From positions 1-64,000 of the forward strand of contig JAJDIT010000005.1 of assembly GCA_030266845.1 (NCBI GenBank): 64,000 bases of DNA. The letters are read 5' to 3'. Of this stretch, positions 1-8,817 are shown in pieces; position 1 is the stretch's first letter, and the number at the start of each line of letters is the position of its first letter. A program made the position numbers and the translations under genes. Source of the stretch: Acholeplasma sp. OttesenSCG-928-E16. GTDB taxonomy: Bacteria > Bacillota_I > Bacilli_A > Acholeplasmatales > Acholeplasmataceae. Below the pieces are notes generated by a model, which saw only the letters and a list, made by a program, of their open reading frames with translations, did not search any database and was not told where the DNA came from.

Positions 1-87
1 TTATATCACGTTTTGCTATATTTTCAATCTACTTAACTTTATGTGATTTTTACATTATTATAAAATAATAATTTTTCCCTTAATCGC

Positions 88-116
88 TTGCAATTAAGTA
101 TTAGATATGATAAATT
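88..116 (+). promoter_or_regulatory. sigma-A-type promoter of rpmB
   Basis: TTGCAA at 88-93, a 17-nt spacer and TAAATT at 111-116 lie just upstream of rpmB. This fits a housekeeping promoter with transcription starting near 123. Prediction from sequence only. Confidence 0.55.
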
Positions 117-146
117 AAGTATTGCAGTGCAAAAGGGGTGATTCAG

Positions 147-335
147 ATGGCAAAATGTTATGTAACTGGTAAATCACAATTATCAGGCAATAAACGTAGT
201 CATGCATTAAACGCAACTCGCCGCGTTTGGAAATCAAATTTACAAACCATTAGAATAAAAGATGAAAACGGTGAAATCAAAAAAATAAAGATTTCAGCTC
301 GAGCTCTAAAAAAACATAATTTAGAACGCGTTTAA
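147..335 (+). CDS. rpmB: 50S ribosomal protein L28
   Basis: Structural protein of the large ribosomal subunit, 62 residues, the normal size for L28. It begins MAKCYVTGK and keeps the basic stretch with [12 protein letters not shown] typical of the family. I chose the ATG at 147 over an in-frame GTG at 138 because the Shine-Dalgarno AAGGGGTGA sits directly before it and L28 proteins begin with MAK/MAR. It is transcribed alone from a good promoter at 88-116 and ends at a hairpin terminator. In Bacillus rpmB lies beside thiN-rpe-rsgA, and the same neighbourhood is seen here with rpmB divergent to those genes. Confidence 0.96.
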   Translation: MAKCYVTGKSQLSGNKRSHALNATRRVWKSNLQTIRIKDENGEIKKIKISARALKKHNLERV

Positions 336-341
336 ATAAAT

Positions 342-364
342 AAGACGTAATGACGTCTTTTTTA
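342..364 (+). terminator. rho-independent terminator after rpmB
   Basis: AAGACG (342-347) pairs with CGTCTT (354-359), followed by a T run. It stands between two converging genes and may serve both strands, though the minus-strand tail is poorer in T. Confidence 0.7.
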
Positions 365-1129
365 TTATACTTTTCTGGCAACTATTAAAAAACGATGTTC
401 AACTGTTTCAAAATAGCCTTTTTCTTCAATTATTTGATAGATCTGATATATTTGATCTATTTTTTTATCAAGGGTGAAATCATCAAACTCAAAAGAAATC
501 ATCCGGCAAAAAAGTACAAGTTCAAAAATATCGTAAAATCTTAGTTTTGGGAAGTATTCTTCTTCCTTTAAAATTCTAAAACCTGTTTTCCAAATAAAAT
601 TAGCTTCACTAACACAATTGAAATTTTCATCAATGCCTTTTATATTTTCATCATTTTGATTAATGATCGACCTTAGTGATTGATCATTTTTATATCCAAC
701 TTGTTGAGTGATAAATATTCCTCTTTTTTTTAGGATTCTTTTTATATCAAAAATATTATAACTTTCATGCCTATTAATAACAATATTAAAAAAACTTGTT
801 TCAAAAGGCATGATACTACTTCCATCTACATTATAAACATTGACTCCTAAGGGAGCTAGCTTTTTTAAACATAGATCATAGTTAATATCATATCCTTCAG
901 TTACATAAGTTTTTTCATATGGGTGATTTAAAGTTAATAAAAATTCGCCACCACCTGTTCCAATATCTAGTAACCGAGATGTTTTTTTTAAATACTTCTT
1001 TACAATCTTATAATAACTCCAAGGAAGTTCGCTTTCTTTAATAGATTTAAAAGAAGAAAAATCCCACCCGCTTAGTGGTATTTTAAATGTTTCAGTTAGC
1101 TTTTCATATAGTTCATCTTTGCTAAGCAT
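365..1129 (-). CDS. class I SAM-dependent methyltransferase, substrate unknown
   Basis: 254-residue protein with a Rossmann-type methyltransferase core. The SAM-binding motif I reads LLDIGTGGGEFL at about residues 53-64, followed by an acidic residue after strand 2 (EGYDIN) and a VDGSSIMPF segment like motif III of Methyltransf_11 proteins. The C-terminal third carries its own hydrophobic and aromatic region but no domain I recognise. It overlaps thiN by one base (start codon of this gene in the stop of thiN), so it is translated as the last gene of the rlmN-rsgA-rpe-thiN cluster. Substrate cannot be told from sequence. A small-molecule or tRNA substrate is possible. Confidence 0.8.
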   Translation of the reverse strand: MLSKDELYEKLTETFKIPLSGWDFSSFKSIKESELPWSYYKIVKKYLKKTSRLLDIGTGGGEFLLTLNHPYEKTYVTEGYDINYDLCLKKLAPLGVNVYNVDGSSIMPFETSFFNIVINRHESYNIFDIKRILKKRGIFITQQVGYKNDQSLRSIINQNDENIKGIDENFNCVSEANFIWKTGFRILKEEEYFPKLRFYDIFELVLFCRMISFEFDDFTLDKKIDQIYQIYQIIEEKGYFETVEHRFLIVARKV

Positions 1130-1731
1130 TAATCGTACTCGCTTTCAATTACTAATATTGATCCTTTATGGACAGTGATCACACCTTTTTCATCTATTAT
1201 CTCATTACTAATTCCTAAACTATCAAAAACATCAAGTTGGTGGTGGTCTAGTGGGTATTTAAAGCCTTCTAGGGTGATGTTTGCCTCTGGATACGGAAAA
1301 ATTGAAACATAGCCTTTAAATCTAATTTTTGTTGTTTTATCTTCAACTAAATAGCACTTAGAAAATAAACTGTAAATAGTTAAGTTTCTAAATTGCTTTA
1401 AAAGATTTAAATTAGCGATTGAATGTTCAATTCTGTTTCCGCCAAGTCCACCAATCAATGAAACATCATTTGAAACTTGATAAGCTTTTTTTATTGCTTC
1501 TAAAGTGTCCGTTTGATCTTTTATTTTGTTTAACATTAAAAAAGAATATTCATTTAATAAACTATGGTCTTTTAATGAGTCAAAATCACCGATGGCTAAA
1601 TCTACTTTGATATTGTTGTTATGACAAAACAAAAGAGCTGAATCAACAGCGATTACATAATCGTCCTTATTTATTGTTTTTATAATATTAATATCCATTG
1701 AAACTGGATTTGTAACTACAAAGCACCTCAT
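1129..1731 (-). CDS. thiN: thiamine diphosphokinase
   Basis: Transfers pyrophosphate from ATP to thiamine, giving thiamine diphosphate. The 200-residue length is normal for the YloS/ThiN family. The signature AIGDFDSL is at about residues 46-53, with the DQTDTLEAIKKA motif further on and a C-terminal beta-rich TPK binding domain. It overlaps rpe by 4 nt (ATGA). Its place next to rpe and rsgA matches Bacillus. No thiamine synthesis genes are in view, so salvage of imported thiamine is the likely role. Confidence 0.93.
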   Translation of the reverse strand: MRCFVVTNPVSMDINIIKTINKDDYVIAVDSALLFCHNNNIKVDLAIGDFDSLKDHSLLNEYSFLMLNKIKDQTDTLEAIKKAYQVSNDVSLIGGLGGNRIEHSIANLNLLKQFRNLTIYSLFSKCYLVEDKTTKIRFKGYVSIFPYPEANITLEGFKYPLDHHQLDVFDSLGISNEIIDEKGVITVHKGSILVIESEYD

Positions 1732-2360
1732 TTTTTTAGTTTGTCAATCATTTCATTTCTATTGTTTTGATTGAATAAAAAACTACCTACTACGGCAATA
1801 TCAGCTCCATAATCTTTGATTATTTTTATTGTGTCTTGATTGATTCCACCATCTACTTCAATCAAGTAATGGTAATTATTTTCTTTTCTTAGTCTATTTA
1901 ATTTGACTATTTTCTTAGCAGCTTCACTTAAAAAAGATTGGCCTCCAAAGCCTGGTTCAACAGTCATTACTAAAACCAAATCAATTTCAGCTAAGTATTC
2001 TTTTAATTCTTCAATGCTTGTGTTTGGCTTTACTGATACTCCTACTTTGATGTTTAAATCTTTAATTTTCTTGACTGTTTCTAAAAAATTGTTTGCCTCG
2101 ATATGAATAGTAATATATTTTGTATTATTAAAAGAAAACTGATCAATCCAAAAAAGCGGATCAGTAACCATTAAATGAATATCTAGTGGTTTATCGGTTA
2201 TTTTAGAAATACATTTTGAAACATATGGCCCAAAAGACATATTAGGTACAAAATGACCATCCATAATATCTAAATGGATATAGTCAGCATTACTAATTGA
2301 TTTAATTTCATTTTTTAAATCTGCAAAATCGCTTGTTAGAATTGATGGAGCTATTTTCAT
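1728..2360 (-). CDS. rpe: ribulose-phosphate 3-epimerase
   Basis: Interconverts ribulose 5-phosphate and xylulose 5-phosphate in the pentose phosphate pathway. It is a 210-residue TIM barrel. It shows the N-terminal MKIAPSILTSDF, the metal-site segment HLDIMDGHFVPNMSFGP, HLMVTDP, the catalytic MTVEPGFGGQSF and the late VDGGI and VVGSFLF phosphate-binding motifs. It lies 7 nt from rsgA and overlaps thiN. All key residues of the family are present. Confidence 0.96.
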   Translation of the reverse strand: MKIAPSILTSDFADLKNEIKSISNADYIHLDIMDGHFVPNMSFGPYVSKCISKITDKPLDIHLMVTDPLFWIDQFSFNNTKYITIHIEANNFLETVKKIKDLNIKVGVSVKPNTSIEELKEYLAEIDLVLVMTVEPGFGGQSFLSEAAKKIVKLNRLRKENNYHYLIEVDGGINQDTIKIIKDYGADIAVVGSFLFNQNNRNEMIDKLKK

Positions 2361-2367
2361 ATTTCAC

Positions 2368-3333
2368 CTAATACTTTATTTTTTGATTTTTAACTTCCTC
2401 GGTGAAAGATACATAATTTTCATATCTTTCCTTTAAAATTAAACCTTTTTCCACCGCGTCTTTGACCCCGCAATTAGGTTCTTTAAGATGGAGGCACTTA
2501 TTAGAATACTTACATTTTTCGCTATAATCTATAAAATCTTTATAAAATGACTTAACATCTTCTACATTAAATATTTGAAACTCAATCTTAGAAAACCCAG
2601 GGGTGTCTGCTATAAAGCCTCCTTTAAAGGAATATAGCTCAGAATGTCTAGTGGTATGTTTTCCACGACCTAAGGCTTTTGATATCTCTTGAGTTTTTAA
2701 TTCCATCCCTGGGATTAGAGCATTAATAAGTGTTGATTTACCTACACCAGTCTGGCCAGCTAAGACCGATATTTTATCTTTAAACACATGCTCTAATACA
2801 TCAACACCGATTCTTTGTTTACTATTTACATAATATATTTCGATGTTTAGTTTTTCTTTATAATAATCCATTTTTTGTTTTAGGTCATTTAAGAATGATT
2901 CTTCTACTAAATCTATTTTAGAAATTACTAATAAAGGGGTAAGGTTATTTTGTTCCATGATAATTAAAAATTTATCTAATAGATACAAACTAAAATCTGG
3001 TCTAATGCATGAAAAGACAAGAATTACCTGATCAATGTTAGCTACATCTGGTCTTTTTAGTTCATTTTTTCTTTCTAGAATATCAATGATGATATTTTTG
3101 TCATCTTCAATTTGATATAATACATAATCACCAGGTTTTGGAGATAAAACGGTTGTTTTTTTCTCCAATTTTGTTTTTTTTGTCGTTTGTTTTAAGAATG
3201 AACTTTTATCATCTAATGTAATGAATCGCAATTTGCCTCTTGCAACGGCATCGAGTGTTAAAGCAGTATCGAGATCTAATATCTGATACTGTCCAGCTAT
3301 TAATTTAGTTACTAAAGCTTTTTTCATATTCAC
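2368..3333 (-). CDS. rsgA: ribosome small subunit-dependent GTPase A
   Basis: Circularly permuted GTPase that assists late 30S maturation. An N-terminal OB-like domain (to about residue 95) precedes the permuted G domain. G4 SKIDL comes first, then the P-loop GQTGVGKSTLIN near residue 192 and G3 DTPGFS. A C-terminal zinc knuckle has the pattern C-X5-C-X-H-X5-C (CKYSNKCLHLKEPNC). The start is uncertain. A GTG at 3333 directly abuts the rlmN stop, and an ATG lies two codons later at 3327 with AGGTGA just before it. In Bacillus a phosphatase and kinase pair (prpC-prkC) separates rlmN from rsgA. Here the two genes touch. Confidence 0.95.
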   Translation of the reverse strand: MNMKKALVTKLIAGQYQILDLDTALTLDAVARGKLRFITLDDKSSFLKQTTKKTKLEKKTTVLSPKPGDYVLYQIEDDKNIIIDILERKNELKRPDVANIDQVILVFSCIRPDFSLYLLDKFLIIMEQNNLTPLLVISKIDLVEESFLNDLKQKMDYYKEKLNIEIYYVNSKQRIGVDVLEHVFKDKISVLAGQTGVGKSTLINALIPGMELKTQEISKALGRGKHTTRHSELYSFKGGFIADTPGFSKIEFQIFNVEDVKSFYKDFIDYSEKCKYSNKCLHLKEPNCGVKDAVEKGLILKERYENYVSFTEEVKNQKIKY

Positions 3334-4350
3334 CTATAAATTATTACTCCTTAATTGCCCACAGGCAGCAGCGATATCCAATCCCGTTTCTCTTCTTAAA
3401 GTGACATTAATATTATTTTTCTTAAGAGTATCATAAAATGCTTTTCTTGCCTCGTCTTTTGATCTAGTAAGATTAACGTTTTTAACCTCATTGTAAGGAA
3501 TCAAGTTTACATATACATTCATACCCTTTAGAAGAGCTGCTAATTGCTTTGCATCTTCTATTTTATCATTAAAATCACTAATTAGGATATATTCGATTGT
3601 AACTCTCCTCTTGGTTTTTAAGATATAGTCTTTAACGCTTGTTATTAAGTCGTTGATTGGATAGCGTTTATTTATTGGCATTAAGCTAGACCTAATATGA
3701 TCGTTTGGGGCATGCAAACTAATCGCCAGATTTACCTGAAAGGGAATGCTCGCAAACTCATCAATTTTTGGAATAATTCCACATGTTGAAACAGTAATAT
3801 GTCTGGCTCCAATCGCTAAGCCTTTTGGATTATTAATATTAAAGAGAAATCCCTTTAGATTATTAAAATTATCAAAAGGTTCCCCAATACCCATTACGAC
3901 CACGTAATTGATTTTTGTATTAAGAATTTTTTTAGTTTCAATGATTTGCATCGTGATCTCGCCGCTTGATAAATCTCTTATTTTTTTTAGCTGTCCTGAT
4001 GCGCAAAAGAGACAGCCCATATTGCATCCTACTTGGGTCGTCACACAAATGCTTTTACCATAATGATGATTCATTAATACTGTTTCTATTAAGTTCCCAT
4101 CGTTTAGTTTATATAGTAGTTTGATTGTTTGATCTTCTGATTCTTGTTTTTCAATAAGGGTTAATCCTTTTAAAGTGAAGGATTCTTTTAAATAATCTAA
4201 AAGATCAGAAGGGATATTTGTCATTTCATCAAATGACTCAACATTATGTTTATAAAGCCATTCAAAAACTTGAAGTGCACGATATTTTTTAAATCCTTTT
4301 TTTATAAAATTTGATTCTAGTTCTTCTAGTGTTAAATCATATATTAACAT
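3334..4350 (-). CDS. rlmN: dual-specificity RNA methyltransferase RlmN (23S rRNA A2503 / tRNA A37)
   Basis: Radical SAM enzyme that puts a C2-methyl on A2503 of 23S rRNA and A37 of some tRNAs. The [4Fe-4S] motif CNMGCLFC is at about residues 110-117 (CxxxCxxC). The GIGEPFDN and SLHAPND segments are family-typical, and the C-terminal AACGQLR carries the second, methyl-carrying cysteine. About 338 residues. I start it at the ATG at 4350, which overlaps the pheT stop as TGATG. An upstream in-frame TTG is less likely. Translational coupling to pheT is probable. Confidence 0.96.
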   Translation of the reverse strand: MLIYDLTLEELESNFIKKGFKKYRALQVFEWLYKHNVESFDEMTNIPSDLLDYLKESFTLKGLTLIEKQESEDQTIKLLYKLNDGNLIETVLMNHHYGKSICVTTQVGCNMGCLFCASGQLKKIRDLSSGEITMQIIETKKILNTKINYVVVMGIGEPFDNFNNLKGFLFNINNPKGLAIGARHITVSTCGIIPKIDEFASIPFQVNLAISLHAPNDHIRSSLMPINKRYPINDLITSVKDYILKTKRRVTIEYILISDFNDKIEDAKQLAALLKGMNVYVNLIPYNEVKNVNLTRSKDEARKAFYDTLKKNNINVTLRRETGLDIAAACGQLRSNNL

Positions 4351-6716
4351 CAATTTTTCCTTATTACAGCCTTGAACTCATGTTCTAAGCGGTTTGCTAC
4401 GCTTTTCATTAGTTTGTCTATATCACTTGACTCTAATGTCTTTGATGAGTCATTAAATGTTAATGAATATGCTAATGACTTCTTATTCTCTCCAACCTTA
4501 TCATCGCGGTAAACATCAAATATCTCTAAGCCTACGAGGTATTTTTTTGTCGTCTGTCTGATCATTGCCTCTATAGCAGAAAGATCAGATTCTTCTAAAA
4601 CGATAAATGCTATATCTCTTTCTATTGAAGGATATTTAGAAACTGGTTGGTATTTCACTTCATTGTTAGCCCCTAATATTTTATCTAAGTTTATTTCAAG
4701 GACAACAGAATCTAAGATGTCATATCTGCTTAGTTCATTTGGATGAAGGCATCCAATGAAACCGATTGTCTCACCATTATATATTATATGAGCCTGTTTG
4801 TTTGGATGTAATGCACTAATACTATTACTCTTTTCTAATTTATAATCGATATTGAATTCAAATGCTATTTTATCTAAAAGACCTTTTAAAAGATAAAACG
4901 AAGCATCAATAGAAACACTTTCTAATTTTCTTGATAAATAAGAACCGCTTAATAAGATTCCAAGTTTTAACTCTTCTTTGTTATAAGCATAACAATTCCC
5001 AATTTCAAACAATGAACAATCCTTTATTTTTCTTGATTGATTATAGTTTAATGTTTCAATTAAGCCATTTACTAGTGATTGCCTTAGGGCATTTCTATCT
5101 TCTGTTAGTGGCTGCATTATTTTAAGTACTTCACCGATAGATTGGAATTTTTGCACATCGGATTCTTTTATAAGTGTATAGTTTATGGTTTCGTTTAGTC
5201 CATTGTTGGCTAGAAAATGACGCAATCTTCTTATATCTTTTTGACGTTTTGTTAATGTGCCCTTACTGCTTGAAAGGAGTTCCTTTTTGTTTAGTTTATC
5301 ATAACCATACAACCTGCTAACTTCTTCTAAGATGTCTGCATCAATTAATAGATCAGATCGGTATGAAGGTAAAGTTAATATGTAAAAATCATTTTCTTTT
5401 TTTATCGAGTAATTTAACCTTTTAAAGATGTCATCTAACGTATTCTCATCGATTTTTGTACCAAGTTTTTTGGTAAAGTAATCATTTTTTATTTTGATTT
5501 TTGTTTCTTTTAATTCATCAGATCCTGCTTTAATAACACCCTTTGATACGCTAGCATCAGCTAATGTTACTAGAAGTTCACTAGCTCTTTCTAGTGCTAA
5601 TTTGATTCTTTTGATATCAATTCCCTTTTCAAATCTAAGTGAAGAATCAGACTTCAAGTTAAGTCTCTTTGAAGTGTCTTTAACACGCTTTTTATCAAAA
5701 TAAGCAGCTTCTAAAATAACCTCTGTTGTCGATTCATCAATAACAGTGTTTAATAAGCCCATGACGCCACCTATTGCAATCGGATTGACTCCATCAGTTA
5801 CTACAATATCTTCTTCTTTTAGAACTTTTCTTTGTTCATCAAGGGTAACTACTTCTAGGTTAGAAAATCCATCCTTAACAACTATTTTGTTTGTTTTCAC
5901 CTTTTTTGCATCAAACATGTGAAGAGGAGTTCCATACTCTAATAAAACATAATTAGAAATATCCACTACATTATTTATCGGCCTTATATCGTTTAATATT
6001 AAAACTGATTTTAGCCACCAAGGAGACTCTTTAACTTTAATATTAGTAAAATGTCTACCATAATATACCTTACACCCATCGGTCTTTATTTCGATAGAAA
6101 GAGGATTGTTGACATTACTTTCAGTGATTTTTGGCTTTGGTAAGTCTACCATTTTATTTGTTACTGCCGCTAAGTCATAAGCATATCCTAAATATGATAA
6201 TAAATCACTTCTATTTGGAGTGATGCCTAGTTCCATGACAAATCCATCAATATTTAAAACTTCTAGGGCATCTAATCCAAGAAAATCGCTCATATCTTCT
6301 TCAAAATAATAAATTCCATCCAAATATTTTAATGGAATGTTTTTTAAATCAAACCCTAATTCCTTTAAGGAACAAATCATCCCGTTTGATTCTACCCCTC
6401 TAATAGTTGATTTTTTAATAATAAAATCATCAGATAGTTTGGCTCCTTCTTTAGCAACTATGACAAATTGTCCTTTTTTTACGTTAGGAGCTCCACATAC
6501 GATATCTAAAATTTCATCTTTAACATCAACCTTAGTAATATGGAGGTGATCGCTATTTGGATGATCTTGGCATTCTAAAACATGACCGATTACTAGGTTA
6601 TTAATCTCAAAAGGTAAGAAGTAATCTTCTACTTCTGTAATATATTGATTAGTTAACTTGTCTATATCATCAGGAATATCAATGAAATTTTTTAATAAGT
6701 TTTTAGTTATTTTCAT
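4350..6716 (-). CDS. pheT: phenylalanine-tRNA ligase beta subunit
   Basis: Beta subunit of the tetrameric PheRS, 788 residues, full length. In order it shows an EMAP-like tRNA-binding domain (about 40-150, with GHVLECQDHPNSDHLH), the B3/4 editing domain (about 200-380, with ELGITPNRSDLLS just before), the B5 domain (about 400-470), a class II-like core with PLTEDRNALRQSL, and the C-terminal FDX-ACB anticodon-binding domain (starting about 690, KYPSIERDIAF). It is separated from pheS by one base and lies under control of the T-box upstream of pheS. Confidence 0.97.
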   Translation of the reverse strand: MKITKNLLKNFIDIPDDIDKLTNQYITEVEDYFLPFEINNLVIGHVLECQDHPNSDHLHITKVDVKDEILDIVCGAPNVKKGQFVIVAKEGAKLSDDFIIKKSTIRGVESNGMICSLKELGFDLKNIPLKYLDGIYYFEEDMSDFLGLDALEVLNIDGFVMELGITPNRSDLLSYLGYAYDLAAVTNKMVDLPKPKITESNVNNPLSIEIKTDGCKVYYGRHFTNIKVKESPWWLKSVLILNDIRPINNVVDISNYVLLEYGTPLHMFDAKKVKTNKIVVKDGFSNLEVVTLDEQRKVLKEEDIVVTDGVNPIAIGGVMGLLNTVIDESTTEVILEAAYFDKKRVKDTSKRLNLKSDSSLRFEKGIDIKRIKLALERASELLVTLADASVSKGVIKAGSDELKETKIKIKNDYFTKKLGTKIDENTLDDIFKRLNYSIKKENDFYILTLPSYRSDLLIDADILEEVSRLYGYDKLNKKELLSSSKGTLTKRQKDIRRLRHFLANNGLNETINYTLIKESDVQKFQSIGEVLKIMQPLTEDRNALRQSLVNGLIETLNYNQSRKIKDCSLFEIGNCYAYNKEELKLGILLSGSYLSRKLESVSIDASFYLLKGLLDKIAFEFNIDYKLEKSNSISALHPNKQAHIIYNGETIGFIGCLHPNELSRYDILDSVVLEINLDKILGANNEVKYQPVSKYPSIERDIAFIVLEESDLSAIEAMIRQTTKKYLVGLEIFDVYRDDKVGENKKSLAYSLTFNDSSKTLESSDIDKLMKSVANRLEHEFKAVIRKN

Positions 6717-6717
6717 G

Positions 6718-7728
6718 TTATTTACCTCTAAACTGTTTTAAAAATCTTAAATCATTTAAATAGAAATTACGAATATTTTCGATCCCATATTTTAAGATTG
6801 CTATTCTTTCAACTCCAATCCCAAAAGCAAAGCCGCTGAACTTCTTTGGATCATATCCACCCATTGATAGCACATTCGGATGAACCATTCCTGCTCCGCA
6901 TACCTCAATGTATCCTTTTTTCCCGTCTTTATTATAATATACAACATCTACTTCTACCGAAGGTTCTGTAAAAGGGAAATAAGAAGGTCTTAGCCTAATC
7001 TCTCTTTCTTCACCAAAAAGATGACGAATTAATTGTAGTAATGTGTTTTTAAAAACGGCAAAAGTAATGTTTTTATCAACAACCAATCCTTCTATTTGCA
7101 TGAACTGATGACTATGAGTAGCATCATCTGAATCTCTTCTATAAGTTTTTCCTGGACAGATAATTTTAATCGGTTTCCCTTTAGCTTCTAACATTGATCT
7201 AGCTTGAACTGGTGAAGTGTGTGTCCTAAGTAAAAGATCATTAGTTATATAAAAAGAATCTTGCATCGCTCTTGCTGGATGATCTTTATCCATGTTCATC
7301 ATCTCAAAATTGTAAAGATCACTTTCTACTTCCGGACCTTCTTTAATTTGGTAACCTAACCCAAGAAATAAATCCTCAATGTCCTCAACGACTTGATTTA
7401 AAGGATGTATTGTCCCATGATTAAATTTAATGCCTGGTAAATTTATGTCTAGATTATCACTAGCCAACATTTCAAAAAGAACTGCATCATTTAGTTGTTC
7501 CTTTTTTAAAAGGAAGGCATTTTCAATTGCTCCTTTAACCTCATTAGCTACTTTTCCAATTAATGGTTTTAAATCAAGCGGAACATCTCTTAATCCTTGC
7601 ATTATTAAAGAAAGTTCTCCTTTTTTGCTTAAATATTTAATTCTTAGTTCATCAAGGTCTTCTAGACTTTTTGCCTTACCGATGTTTTCTAATGCCTTGA
7701 TTTTAATTTCTTCTAATTTTGATTGCAT
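6718..7728 (-). CDS. pheS: phenylalanine-tRNA ligase alpha subunit
   Basis: Catalytic subunit of PheRS, 336 residues. An N-terminal coiled coil (about 1-85) leads to the class II aminoacyl-tRNA synthetase core. Visible motifs are HPLNQV, the [12 protein letters not shown] segment, [18 protein letters not shown] (motif 2 region) and [18 protein letters not shown] (motif 3). Two ATGs stand in tandem at 7731 and 7728. The second has the better distance (6 nt) from AAAGGAG, so I use it. The gene follows a phenylalanine-specific T-box leader. Confidence 0.97.
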   Translation of the reverse strand: MQSKLEEIKIKALENIGKAKSLEDLDELRIKYLSKKGELSLIMQGLRDVPLDLKPLIGKVANEVKGAIENAFLLKKEQLNDAVLFEMLASDNLDINLPGIKFNHGTIHPLNQVVEDIEDLFLGLGYQIKEGPEVESDLYNFEMMNMDKDHPARAMQDSFYITNDLLLRTHTSPVQARSMLEAKGKPIKIICPGKTYRRDSDDATHSHQFMQIEGLVVDKNITFAVFKNTLLQLIRHLFGEEREIRLRPSYFPFTEPSVEVDVVYYNKDGKKGYIEVCGAGMVHPNVLSMGGYDPKKFSGFAFGIGVERIAILKYGIENIRNFYLNDLRFLKQFRGK

Positions 7729-7744
7729 CATTTTCTCCTTTTAA

Positions 7745-7925
7745 ATATAAAACCCGCCCTTAAAAATCTAAGGACGGATTAATAAATTCCGCGGTACCAC
7801 CTTAGTTCTAGATTACTCTAGCCCTCATTTTATTTAAAAAACTAAAGAAGTGAATTCAGCTAAGGTTTTTTATATAGCTTCCACCATCCTATACTCGCTT
7901 TAAAAAATTAACCTTAGTTACTATT
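7745..7925 (-). promoter_or_regulatory. T-box riboswitch (tRNA-Phe) controlling pheST
   Basis: The leader carries the canonical T-box GGTGGTACCGCGG on the minus strand (7801 down to 7789). Upstream is a Stem I region with GGATGGTGGAAGC and a specifier loop GAATTCA. The specifier codon TTC (7854-7852) reads phenylalanine and is followed by A as usual. Downstream the hairpin at 7749-7777 (CCGTCCTTA pairing with TAAGGGCGG, then TTTT) is the intrinsic terminator that competes with the antiterminator. Uncharged tRNA-Phe is expected to switch transcription on. This is a textbook transcriptional T-box. Confidence 0.95.
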
Positions 7926-7948
7926 TTTCTTATTATCGTTTTTTTATT

Positions 7949-8749
7949 TTATTTTTTTCTCCCAACAACAGCTAATATTCTAACTAATATTCTTAATATG
8001 TATACTAACAACCAAACTATTGTTAGCATCATTCCTAATGAAACTTGCCACTCATACTTTTTAGGCGCATTCATTTCTTGAATGTTGGATGCCCGATCAA
8101 AGTCCATAATTAGCATCATCGCTCCATAAAACACCATAAATGCATCAACAATAATTAAGACCCATATTAGACCACTGTTAGCATCAAAAACATCTAATCC
8201 TGGTATAAAACTAATTAAGAATGTGGTTAGTGAAACGCCAAGAATTCCAAATAAAGAAATCAACATGAATCGATAAAACTTTTTTGTTACCCTAACAGCC
8301 TTAATAGAATACATCAAAAGGGTAATTCCAAAAATCATGAAAAGTGATGTCATAGCTACCAAGAAAATTCCCGAATAAACCATTTCTAATAATGCACATA
8401 AAGTTCCAAGGAAAACACCTTCAAAAATTGAGTAAATAATCGCACATGTTGGAGCCGCTTTAACACTAAACGTTCCAATCAGACAAGAGACAAAAGCGAT
8501 TAGCGGTGAAACAATTACTGTCGCTACTACGACTGCCAAAAATGAACCATTCACTTCGCTTTGCATAATTAACTGATTAGCTAAAAATACGAACAATGCT
8601 CCTGCAGCTAAAGCTACTAAAAATAAAATCCCAGTTTTTATTAAAACTCCATTAAATGTAGCAGTTTTTACTTCTTGCCCCTCTACATAATGGGCATCAA
8701 CCTCAGATTCAACTCGTTTGAAGACTGGGTTGGTACTATTTAATGCCAT
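7949..8749 (-). CDS. Bax inhibitor-1 / YccA-family membrane protein
   Basis: 266-residue integral membrane protein with about seven hydrophobic segments after a roughly 30-residue polar N-terminus. It matches the BI-1/YbhL/YccA family in length and pattern, including the SIFEGVFLGTL segment in the middle and the closely spaced Asp residues near the C-terminus (IVDAFMVFYGAMMLIMDFDRA), which in BsYetJ form a pH-sensing pair for calcium leak. Transport role is inferred from the family only. It stands alone between polC and pheST, with its own promoter inside the end of polC and a palindrome over the presumed start of transcription. Confidence 0.85.
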   Translation of the reverse strand: MALNSTNPVFKRVESEVDAHYVEGQEVKTATFNGVLIKTGILFLVALAAGALFVFLANQLIMQSEVNGSFLAVVVATVIVSPLIAFVSCLIGTFSVKAAPTCAIIYSIFEGVFLGTLCALLEMVYSGIFLVAMTSLFMIFGITLLMYSIKAVRVTKKFYRFMLISLFGILGVSLTTFLISFIPGLDVFDANSGLIWVLIIVDAFMVFYGAMMLIMDFDRASNIQEMNAPKKYEWQVSLGMMLTIVWLLVYILRILVRILAVVGRKK

Positions 8750-8773
8750 CTTGTACCTCCTATAAGTAAGTCA

Positions 8774-8792
8774 AATACTTTACTAAAGTATT
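8774..8792 (-). promoter_or_regulatory. 19-bp perfect palindrome, candidate operator of the BI-1 gene
   Basis: Arms AATACTTTA and TAAAGTATT flank a single central base. The palindrome overlaps the -10 box TATAAT (minus strand, 8795-8790) and the expected transcription start. A repressor site is a fair guess. There is no T run, so it is not a terminator. Confidence 0.4.
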
Positions 8793-8817
8793 ATACTATA
8801 AATCTAGTCTAACGCAA
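8790..8817 (-). promoter_or_regulatory. promoter of the BI-1 family gene
   Basis: On the minus strand TTGCGT, a 16-nt spacer and TATAAT are found. The -35 box lies inside the last codons of polC. The downstream gene begins with AGGAGG before its ATG. Confidence 0.5.

Noticed and set aside
4350-4352. Possible UGA-as-Trp code, as in Mycoplasma
   Set aside because: UGA ends pheT, aroA and others at their normal family lengths, and conserved Trp positions use UGG.
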